Shown one piece after another: positions 1 to 7,940 of a stretch of DNA of 22,671 nucleotides. The stretch's first letter is position 1, and each line of letters starts with the position of its first letter. The DNA comes from Pelagophyceae sp. CCMP2097 (taxonomy: Eukaryota; Sar; Pelagophyceae), in NCBI GenBank assembly GCA_026770575.1, contig MU657171.1:606694-629364 (forward strand), in the 5' to 3' direction. Under the pieces are notes generated by a model, which saw only the letters and a program-made list of their open reading frames with translations, was not told the DNA's origin and did no database searches. The position numbers were made by a program, and so were the translations under genes.

Positions 1-73
1 CGTCACCTCGGTATCCTCTACGTAGAGGCATAAGTCGAGCCGCCAACCACCTACAAACACAAGGCCGAATTCT

Positions 74-257
74 ACTCAGGAATCTACTCGGGTTGACCGC
101 CCGGTCCCTAGTAATCTTACTCAGGAATCTACTCGGGTTGACCGCCCGGTCCCTAGGAATCTTACTCAGGAAATTACTCGGGTTGACCACCCGGCTAACC
201 ACACTCAGGTTTACTCAGGACGTGAGGACGACTTGCCTACTCAGGTTTCTACTCAGG
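74..257. repeat. Degenerate 45-bp tandem repeat, then ACTCAGG-phased short repeats
   Basis: Copies start with actcagg at 74, 119 and 164 (45-bp spacing); a diverged 39-bp copy ends where actcagg recurs at 203. Further actcagg cores follow at 213, 239 and 251. The first two units differ at one base near their 3' end. The first two units contain the inverted repeat gaccg-cc-cggtc, which could form a small hairpin. The array decays to the right, as expected of a minisatellite edge. It has no unique spacers, so it is not a CRISPR. Confidence 0.8.
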
Positions 258-422
258 TCAAGGGTCCTAGAATATGCGCAAGGGGGAAAAATAAAAAAAC
301 GTCTCAAATCTCGGCGCAAGAGAGCGCGCTGGCACCCCCTTGCCGCCCCGAACGCCCCGCCGACCCCCGGGCATCAAACAGCGCCATATAATGAAGACCC
401 AACGGACGACTCAACTGAAAAC

Positions 423-456
423 TCTCCATGGAGAAATTCTCCATACAACATTGTAT
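423..456. other. Nested inverted-repeat cluster
   Basis: Three perfect inverted repeats overlap in 34 bases: tctcca/tggaga (423-434, no spacer), atggagaa/ttctccat (428-444, 1-base spacer) and atacaa/ttgtat (443-456, 2-base spacer). The cluster sits about 170 bp upstream of the Fes1-like start codon in an AT-richer pocket. It may be a protein-binding region or a relic of a small mobile element; the sequence does not decide which. Confidence 0.5.
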
Positions 457-624
457 AAGGAAAGCGGACGACGACTCTCCAGCTGGACTCTCCAAGGCGC
501 GGCCAGGCTCTCGAAAGGGGCTCTGGGAAGCGCGCCGCGCGGAAGAGGCGGAGCGTCGTCTTGCTGGCCGCGGGCTGCTCCGAAAGCTCCTAAGCCTCGT
601 CCGGCGAAAGGCCTATAGCGCGCC

Positions 625-1751
625 ATGCAGCAGTCGGACCCGCAGTACCCCATGTGGGCGGCGCTGCTGCGGTGGTCGCTGACGCAGCACGACCCGGCGA
701 CGGACGACCACGTGCCGCCGGCGGCCATGGACGACGAGAAACGCGCGTTTTTGGAGGCGTTTATGAAGGAGCACACCGTCGACTACGCCAAGCGGCTCTG
801 CTTCATCATGGAGCAGCTCGCAAAGGCGGCCGCCGACGCCGACGACGCCCTCGGGGCCGAAGACCTGTGAGGTCCAAAAACGCGCCGCCGAGGCGCGACG
901 ACCGCGCACCGCTCGACGACGGACGCGTAGGGTCGCGCTGCTCGAGGAGCTCGAGAACACAGTCGACCAGCTCGACTGGGCGCGCGACATGTGCAAGCTC
1001 GGCGGGTGCGTGCCGCCCGGGGGGGGCCGCGGCAGCCGCACGTTTTCCGAGCGTGTGAAATCGAGAAAACGCCCCGCCGTCACCAGTCGGCGCTTGTAGG
1101 ATGCAGGTCATCTTCGACGTCATCGAGCGCCCGGTGTGCTCAGTGCGCGTCAAGGCGCAGGCGCTCGTCGTCGTCGCGTCGGCGGCGCAGAACGACGAGC
1201 CCGTGCAGCGCGCCGTCTCGGAATCCGTGGGCCTCGACCGCATCGTCAAGGCGTGCGCCGCGGCGCTCGCGGGCGGCGACGACGAATGGGCGCGCGCGGG
1301 CTTCGCCGCCGTCTCCGCCGTCGTGCGCGGCTACGCGCCCTTTGAGGAGGCCCTCGTCGCAGCCGGCGCCGCCGACGGCCTCATTTCCGCGGCCATCGCG
1401 CGGGGCCCGACGCGCCTCGGCGCCAAGGCGGCCTTCTTCTTAAAGGCGCTCATCGTCTCGGATACGCTTTGCGAGGCGCGCCTCGAATTGCTCCAGCGAT
1501 CTGTCGAAGCCGCCGTCGTCGCCGTGGCCACGACGCCGCAGAGCGCCGCAGACCCGGCGTCGCTGCAGCTGCGCGAGGCTTCTGCCGCGTCTCTCGTCCA
1601 CGCCGCGCGGTCGCTCGACTTATTCCGCGCCGCGCTCAAGGAGCGGCACGGCAAGACGCTGGACACGGTCGCCGCAAAGGTCCGAAAGCTCGCAGAGACG
1701 GACCCCGACTTCAGAGACGAGGCAGACATATGGGCGCAGCTCCAGTGGTGA
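625..1751 (+). CDS. Fes1/HSPBP1-like Hsp70 nucleotide exchange factor (3 exons)
   Basis: Armadillo-type protein that in known members binds Hsp70 and promotes ADP release in the cytosol. Exons are 625-866, 931-1005 and 1100-1751, giving 322 aa. Introns of 64 bp (GTGAGG...TAG) and 94 bp (GTGCGT...TAG) restore one frame across two stops. The N-terminal Fes1 domain is clear (MWAALLRWSLTQHD, then MKEHTVDYAKRL near residue 50). The second exon supplies LENTVDQLDWARDMCKLGG, matching the family's acidic helix before the first armadillo repeat. Helical repeats follow (QALVVVASAAQNDEPVQ, AVSAVVRGYAPFEEAL, KAAFFLKALIVSD). The length is close to yeast Fes1 and human HSPBP1. The 625 ATG is the first in frame and begins directly before the Fes1 domain. 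The gene converges on the next one with only 68 bp between stop codons. Family assignment is firm; orthology is inferred. Confidence 0.9.
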
Positions 1752-1819
1752 GGCCCTCGACGCGCGCATTGCGAATTAATGAACCTCCGCTTACGCGCGT
1801 ACACCGTTTTTGGGGCTCC

Positions 1820-3753
1820 TCATCGCCGCGGCCCGTCGTCTGCAGGGGCGCAGTCGAAGAGCGGCCCAAAGTACAACGTCTTGGCCTTGATCTTGCCGTT
1901 GAGGAAGTTGGACTCGAGCTCGACAGCCGCCGTGTTTGCCGCCGTTTCCGCGAGGTCGCGCGCGACCCGGGCGGTCGTCGTCCGCGGGAGGAAGTAGATG
2001 ACGTTCGGCGCCGCCGCCGCCGCGAGACGCACGAGCTCAAAGCCGTCGGCGTCGCCGACGCGCATCGCTCGGACGTCGAACTCGGCGGCGTCGAGGTAGT
2101 CTGGTCCGCCCCAGGGCGGCGAGAGGAAGACGACGTCGACTTTTCCGCGAAGGCGCGGCGACATTAAGAGTTGCAGCGCGTCGCCGTGGACAAAGTCGAT
2201 GTTGTGCGCGACGTCGTAGACGCGCGCGTTGTGGCGCGCGTAGGCGAGGCGCGCCTCGTCGATGTCGATTGCGACGACGTGCGCGCCCGCGGCGGCGAAC
2301 GCGATGGCGTTGCCGCCGCATCCGCAAAACGCGTCGACGACGACGCACGAACCGCACCGCGATGCGATGTGCGCCGCGACGCGCTCCGGCGTCACACTAA
2401 ACCAGCCCTCGGCGTCGAGGAGGATGCCGTCGTCGAAGAGGGAAAAGTAATGATGGCGCTGCGCCCAGTACTTGTCGTCCACGTCGGGAAACGGGTTCGG
2501 CGCGTCCGCGCCCCGCGACAGCCGACTCCGTGGCGGGACAACCGCCGCCGCCGCCTCCAGCGCGGCGGTCGAAGACGCGCTCGCCGGCGCGGGGCCGTCC
2601 GTCGCTGCGTCTTCAGTGCCGTCAGGGCGGAGAGCCTCGGGGTCTTTAGTCCTTGGAGCCCATGGCTGTTCAGGGTCTAAAGGCGCGTCGTCCGGCCGAG
2701 CCGACGACGCGTCCTCCACGTCCCGTCGTCGTCCTTGTTCGTCTGCCGCCGGTACATCGTCCGCTCCTGGTGCGTCGTCGGCCGCCGATGCGTCGTCCGC
2801 TGCCGGTACGCCCCCCGCTGGCACGTCGTCGATCTTCGGCGCGGCGGCGTGCGCGGCCTCTTCCGCGCGCGCTGATTCGCGGAGCCACGTGCCGGGGACG
2901 CTGAGCGCGTGCTCGTAGCCGACGAGCGTGACGCAGACAATATCTCCCTGCACGCGGTCGATTCGCGCCATGTACCATAGGCCGTCGCCGTCATAATAAC
3001 ACTCGCACACGTCGCCCGCGCGCCACACCTACAACGACTCGACGCACGCGCGGCCGGCAAAAGGTCGACGCACCCGGCCGCCGGGGGCGTCGCTGGAAAC
3101 GGCGCGAACGTCGTTTCCGGCCGCCGCGGCGCCGCGGTCCTTTGCGTGTCGCGGCTTCTTCTTCTTGCGCTTCGTGGCGGCCCTGTCGAACGAACGTCAA
3201 GAGGTATCCCTGGACGACGACGAAGCAGGGATCGCACTTGGGTCCGCCGCCGCGGTGGCGCTCGAGCGCGTGGTCGTCGCGCCTCGACGAGCCAAAGCTG
3301 AGCGGGAGGCCGTCCGTGCCTGCGGCCCAACGACATCCGCAGCGCCCCGGCGCCGGCGTCGGCCATCGCACCGTCCTCGCACGCCATGGCGTCGCGGAGC
3401 TCCTCGCGCGACTCGAGCATCATCCTCGCGTGTTCGTCCTCCGAGACGTCGACGGCACCGTCGGCGATGGACCGCACGAGCCGCGCCATGGACTGGACCC
3501 TGCAGAGGCGCGCGCGTCAAACGCCCGCGCCGCGAGGGGCGCGACGCGGGCAAGCGCATCCGGAAGCGCCACGCGCGGTACAGCGCCACGCCTAGCACGC
3601 GGCGTCGCAGACGCCCGGTCCGCGCAGGCACGCACTGTCGTCCGCGACGCGCGACTCGGTCTCATGGACGACGACGTCCGTCTCGTAGACGGCGCTCGGC
3701 GGTGCCGCGGGCGAAGCATCGCCTTCTTCGTCGCAGAAGCAAAAGCAGCCCAT
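1820..3753 (-). CDS. TGS1: Trimethylguanosine synthase with N-terminal Tudor domain (6 exons)
   Basis: Known TGS1 enzymes convert m7G caps of snRNA/snoRNA to 2,2,7-trimethylguanosine using SAM. Proposed exons: 3753-3636, 3591-3573, 3499-3372, 3319-3238, 3182-3074, 3028-1820 (554 aa). The last exon is certain; upstream junctions were placed by frame and GT-AG and are less sure, especially the 19-nt exon. The catalytic domain (about 335-545) has KYWAQR and EGWFSVTPE, SAM motif VDAFCGCGGN, acidic IDIDE, catalytic SPPWGGPDY and a terminal KTLYFGPL. Residues 153-203 (WRAGDVCECYY...GLWYMARID...VTLVGY) look like an SMN-type Tudor domain. An acidic Ala/Asp/Pro linker (204-332) separates the two. Earlier exons hold GLPLSFGS and a KRKKKKPR basic tract, a possible nuclear signal. 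The N-terminus MGCFCFC is odd for a nuclear enzyme. The GTG at 3028 follows TAG and is an exon boundary, not a start. Confidence 0.85.
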
Positions 3754-4091
3754 GGGAGGCGGGCTCCCCGGCGTGCGCGCGGGGAGACCGATCGGGAGAG
3801 ACGCGCGACGGTCGACCGCTCTCCGAGTCCGAAAAGCCAGGCGATCGCGCTCTCCCGTTTCTCTGCTCCCTGCGCTTCGCCTGCCCTCCGCGCCGACTGT
3901 TTGATCGACTCCGACCGGCGGATTAAAGTAAAGATCGCTGAAAAGGCGCCGCACTGACTGTCAAGTTCTGGCTTAGCATCCGAGACGCGCGCAGCTCACG
4001 CGCGCCGTGTGGTTCCGCGTTGCGTCGCGCTCAACGCGGTAGCCTATAGAGGGCCGCGCATCTTGAAGCAAGAGTCTGTGGTGGCACCGCC
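3754..4091. promoter_or_regulatory. Divergent intergenic region between TGS1 and ATG16
   Basis: A 338-bp spacer between oppositely transcribed genes must hold both promoters. A reading frame continues upstream of the TGS1 ATG to about 3954, so a longer N-terminus is not excluded. An AT-richer stretch (about 3900-3965) interrupts the GC-rich DNA. The octamer gcctatag occurs at 4042-4049, about 43 bp before the ATG16 start, and also at 611-618, just before the Fes1-like start. No firm TATA box or operator was recognised. Confidence 0.4.
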
Positions 4092-6079
4092 ATGGCCGAA
4101 TCGGATTCGCGCGGTTCGACGGTGGCGCTGGACTACGGCGCGCTCGCGGCGGCGCTGCGGCGGCGCGACGCGTCCGAGGCCCTGGCCTTTGGTGACCTCG
4201 TGGTCGCGACGCGGCGCGGGTCGCGCGACAAGGCGGCCGCCGATTCGAGGGCGAAGCGCATGGAGCACGAGCTGCGGATCCTGCGTCACGAGGCCGCAGA
4301 CGTCCTCGGCCGCACCGAGGCCGCCGAGGAGGCCGCGCGCCTCGAAATCCGCGTCGCCGCGCTCCAGGACGAACTGTGCGCCCGCCATACGGGTTGCTTG
4401 CGTTTGAAGCGCGGGACGTCGGACGCAGGCGCGGCGCGCACTCGGCGGAGCAGCGGGCGACGGCGGCGCGCTTTTCGGTGGCGTCGGAGCTGGACGCGGC
4501 GCTGACGGCGCTCGCGCAGCGCGAATGCGCGCTCGACGGCGCGCGCGCGGCGGCGGCGGCGGCGGCGGCTGGGCGAGGCGAGTCGGACCGCGCCATAACG
4601 CTGCTCCGCTCTGAGCACTCTGCGCTGCGCATAAAGTACGCGCGCGCGGCGGACGAGAACGCGCTGCTCAAGGCGGACAACGACTCGCTCGTTTGCAGAT
4701 TGGTGGAGGAGAAGCAGCGGCTCGTGACTGAGATGAACGCCATGACCGAGATGAACGAGCGGCTCCGGCGCGACGTCCAACTCGCGCGAGACGCAGACGT
4801 CGACGGCGCCCGGGACGTCGACCTCGCCGCATTCGCGCCGACGGCCGAGCGTTCAGCGAGGTGGGATGTCGTCTCGGCAGTGCCCACGCGGCGGCGCTGC
4901 GTCGTCTCGGCCCACGCAGGAGAGGTTCACGACGTGGCCTTTGCCGAGGACGCCGCCTTTGTGGCCACGGCGTCGTCGGACGGCACGGCGCGGACGTGGT
5001 CCACGAGCGGGCGGCCGGCCATCGTCTGCGCGGCGAAAAACGCGTCCGCAGTCCTCGCAATCGACGTCGCCGCGGGCGTCGTCGCCGGCGCCTGCGCAGA
5101 CCGCGGGTGAGGCTTCTCGACGGCCCCGCCATCGTTTGACGACAGAGGGCAGGTTCCGCATCTGGGACGCGCGCTCGGGCCGCTGCCGCTGCGACGTTTC
5201 GTCGGCCCACGGCACCACCGCCAAGATCTGCTCGGTAAAGACCTTGAGAAGTCGCGCCTCGGACGCGTGCGCGCCGTGGAACCCCGCCTGTAGATTCGCC
5301 TCTGGGGCGACGCCAAGCGCGCGCTCACCGGCGCCACCGACCGCGTCGTCAAGCTCTGGGACGTCTCGCGCGCGGGCGCGGCCAAGACGCAGTGGCGCAC
5401 GCCGTCGGCCGTGCACGCCCTCGCCCTCCTCGGCGAAGACGCCTTTGCGTCTGCGCACCGCGACGGCGCGGTGCGCTTTCCGGCGGCGCGGCCCGGTTTG
5501 ACCGCCGGGCGCAGGTGCGGCTCTGGGACGTGCGGCAGCCCGAGGCCGCCGCGGAGATCTCGGCTTCGTCAGAGTCGGCGCAGCTCGTCTCGGTCGTCGC
5601 CGCGGGGTCAGTGATCATCACGCTCGGCCGCGACTCGGAGCTCCGCATCTTCGACGTCCGCACGCGCGGCAAGCTCGGCGCGCTGCGCCACGACGCGCTG
5701 CGCGTCGCCCCGTCGACCGGGGCGTCGCCCATTTGCGTGCGTCGCGACACTGTCGTCATGCCGAAACCCGCACTGTGGGGCACCCCGCCGCCTCAAACGT
5801 TTCACGCGCACAGGCCCGCATCGGCGTCACGGCCGACGGGCGCTACGCCGCGGCGCCGTCGGAGACTGGCGACGCCGTCGTTTTTGACGTCCTCACGGCC
5901 ACGGTGCGCGTCCCCGGCCGTCGCCGCGTCGCGCGACGCCGACGCCCCCCGCGCAGGCGGCGGCTGTGCTGGCGCCGCCGGACCGCGCGCCGCTGACGGC
6001 CGTTGCCTGGTCACCGAGCCGGTCGAACATGCTTCTCGCCACTGTGGACAAAGCAGGCACGCTCGCCCTTTGGGACTAG
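4092..6079 (+). CDS. ATG16: Autophagy protein 16, coiled coil plus WD40 propeller (7 exons)
   Basis: In known systems ATG16 binds ATG5-ATG12 and directs ATG8 lipidation on autophagic membranes. Exons are 4092-4375, 4429-5106, 5153-5234, 5294-5470, 5515-5736, 5814-5903 and 5957-6079, giving 551 aa (human ATG16L1 is about 600). Introns are 44-77 bp and all joints keep frame. Residues about 14-35 (YGALAAALRRRDASEALAF) resemble the ATG5-binding helix. A coiled coil runs to about 215, including DNDSLVCRLVEEKQRLVTEM. From about 250 come seven WD blades: AHAGEVHDVAF, a blade ending FRIWDARS, RVVKLWDV, VRLWDVRQP, LRIFDVRT, AVVFDVLT and TAVAWSPS...LALWD at the stop. Blade order and the final VAWSPS/LW signature fit ATG16L1 rather than a generic WD40 protein. 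The 4092 ATG (gccgccATGG) precedes the ATG5-binding helix directly. Confidence 0.88.
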
Positions 6080-6463
6080 CATCTCTACTCCTATACGAGG
6101 TAATCACGGCGCGGCCCGCGGAACCCACGACCCATTGATCGTGATACCTCGGGGCGGGCGCCTCGACCGAGGGGAGACCAAAACTTCTTCGAGGACCCTT
6201 CTTCGACCGAACTTGAAACGTGAGCAACCGATGGCACCCGCGCGGGCGATAAAGGTCCTCCCTGCGATGGCGCGTCGGCGACCACTCTCTTGATCGTAAG
6301 TGGCCGACACCACCGGAGATCCTGACAGCCTCGGGTTGGCATGCGTCCCCGGCGGTCCGCCGTGGTCCCAAGCCTCTGAAGTCTCTGCCATTCGAATGGC
6401 GGGATAGCCCTCGTGGATCATAAGTTATGAAGAGGGGTCCGGGGAGACTGGGCTCTTTCCGGG
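6080..6463. other. Intergenic region of lower GC between convergent genes
   Basis: 384 bp separate the ATG16 stop from the end of the broken Sel1 gene. Base composition is visibly more balanced than in flanking genes. A minus-strand frame of 105 codons (6421-6104) is open but shows no motif I recognise and starts without supporting context. Short features include a cctcg/cgagg hairpin near 6160 and a repeated cttcttcga near 6185-6210. It may be a remnant of a transposable element or ordinary 3' UTR and spacer; no RNA gene is seen. Confidence 0.4.
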
Positions 6464-7506
6464 TCACCTCCCGGTCACCTTCGCGAGGAGCGTCCGGTAC
6501 TTGTCGACCTGCATCGCGGCGACCTTATGCCCCTGCGCCGCGGCGCGCTTGAAGAGGCGCAGCGCCTCGTCGAAATCCTCCGGCGCGCCGCGGCCGGTTT
6601 CGTGGCACACGGCCAGGTTGTGGAGCGCGTCCGGCTGGTCCTGCGCCGCGGCGAGGCGGTACCACCGCGCGGCTTCGTCGTACGACTGCGCCACGCCGTA
6701 GCCTTTGCACGAATTAGAGCCGAGATTGGATTGCGCTTCGGGGAAGCCTTGCTCGGCTGCGCGCCGGTTCCAGAGCAAGGCGGTCTTGTAGTCGATCTTG
6801 ACGCCTTCGCCTCTTTCGTAAAAGCGAGCCAACGCATTCCGACCGCGTGCGTGTCCTTACACCGCCGAGAGCGTCTGCAACTGTAACGCCCGCTTAAAGC
6901 TCTTCTTGAGGCCCAAGACACCATGTAAGTACGCGTTGCCGAGATTATACTGCGCAGTGGCGTTCCCCTTGTCCACGTGCCCCTGCAGCTGGCGCAAAGT
7001 CTCGGCGTCCGACTTGGGGCCTGGCGTTCGGCAGAGCGGGCACTGCTTGTTGTACTCTTGCACTTTTTGGAGCACACGGTGCAAAGGCTCATGCAGCAGC
7101 AAACGTACAACGTTTGACCGCCTTCGCACGGAAGCACGTCAAGGCAGACGGCGCACGTGCCGCGCCAGTCCTCGTCGTTCAGTACAGTGGTCTTGACTAC
7201 TGCGTCGTAGTCGTCCGAGCAGCCGGTGAGCGCGGCGCCGCCGTGGAACCGTCCGCCAGCACGACGTCCTCGACGATGGGCGGCTCCTCCTTGACCTTCT
7301 TCGGCGGCATCAGCTCGTCGAGGAGCCGGTCCTGGAATGGCGGCCAGCAGCTTGCACGCCTTGTTGTGCCCGCCCTTCTTCCAGTCTACTAGCTGGCACG
7401 CCTTGGAGCAGTAGTGCCGCGATTTGCACTTGGTGCAGTGCTGGCCGCCCGGCGCGTCGCAGACGCAGCAGGGCTTGCGCGCAGCGGCCGCCGGCGGGTC
7501 GCCCAT
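6464..7506 (-). pseudogene. Broken MYND/RING-like/Sel1-repeat gene
   Basis: Reading from the ATG at 7506, a MYND zinc finger (CCVCD, HCTKC, HYCSKACQLVDW, HNKAC) is followed by a RING-like part (CAVCLD, CSKK, then QCPLCRTP) and Sel1 repeats (AQYNLGNAYLHGVLG, ALLWNRRAAEQGFPEA, ARWYRLAAAQ, ALHNLAVCHETGRG, ALRLFKRAAAQGH). The coding path is broken. After KLLAA the frame shifts one base near 7338 (next frame reads FQDRLLDEL). A frame change near 7250-7198 could be a 53-bp intron. A run of five A near 7063-7068 breaks CSKK from VQEYNKQCPLC. A TAA at 6859-6857 interrupts continuous Sel1 coding. I associate this architecture with an expanded family in stramenopile algae, where it may bind proteins or act in ubiquitin transfer; that is from memory. 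Sequencing errors could explain the indels, less easily the stop. Confidence 0.75.
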
Positions 7507-7940
7507 CGAGCCTAGACGTGCGGCGTGCTGCGCGTTCGACCTCCTGCTGGACGTTAGAAATGTCCTCACGAAAAAGAGACTCTCGTCGGCAAGTTTCCCA
7601 AGGTGGGCGGGCGCGCTTACCGGGCTGGGTCCACCGCCGTCAGCGGAGCCTCGAACGGGCACCAGAGACGATCCCGATCCCTAGGGCTGCAGGCCCGGGC
7701 GGCGAGCTCGGAAGAGCTGCTCACGACGAGCCGCTCGATCGGAAGAGACTAGTAGATGCCGCCGGTGACGCCGGCCAACTTGAATAATAATGTAGTCCCT
7801 AGCAACCTTTCCCCGAACATTCGTCACTCAACGCGACGCGATATAGCGGAGTTCCGGGGCGCGTCGAGGTCCCCACTGGCCGCCAGTAGTGCCGCGGTCG
7901 AGGGGCCGACGCACGAGGAGGCGGAACCGCAGCCGCGTCG
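7507..7940. other. Divergent intergenic region
   Basis: 434 bp between the broken MYND gene and the next plus-strand gene. The first 150 bases continue an open minus-strand frame beyond the chosen ATG, so the MYND gene could start earlier (to about 7662). Around 7775-7850 the DNA is AT-richer (ttgaataataatgtag, gatatagc) and is the best candidate for promoter elements. No RNA gene or repeat was recognised. Confidence 0.4.

Larger units (their letters stand above)
1..624. other. Non-coding flank upstream of the Fes1-like gene
   Basis: No convincing gene is seen. The first 300 bases are clearly less GC-rich than the genes to the right and hold a perfect 14-bp palindrome (cctctacgtagagg, 15-28) and a degenerate tandem repeat (74-257). 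A cluster of overlapping inverted repeats lies at 423-456, and the 8-mer actctcca occurs three times (421-428, 474-481, 487-494). The last 100 bases become GC-rich and probably hold the promoter and 5' UTR of the gene starting at 625. Confidence 0.6.

Noticed and set aside
74..257. CRISPR-like array
   Set aside because: Units abut with no unique spacers, and the genome is eukaryotic.
93..458. 121-codon plus-strand frame over the left flank
   Set aside because: It is mostly the translation of the 45-bp tandem repeat and has no domain.
3026..3028. GTG as start codon of the TGS1 protein
   Set aside because: It directly follows ...TTGTAG, an acceptor; exons upstream continue in frame with a lysine-rich tract and GLPLSFG.
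4286..4780. Minus-strand frame opposite the ATG16 coiled coil
   Set aside because: Antisense shadow; the plus strand carries the conserved coiled-coil and WD40 sequence.
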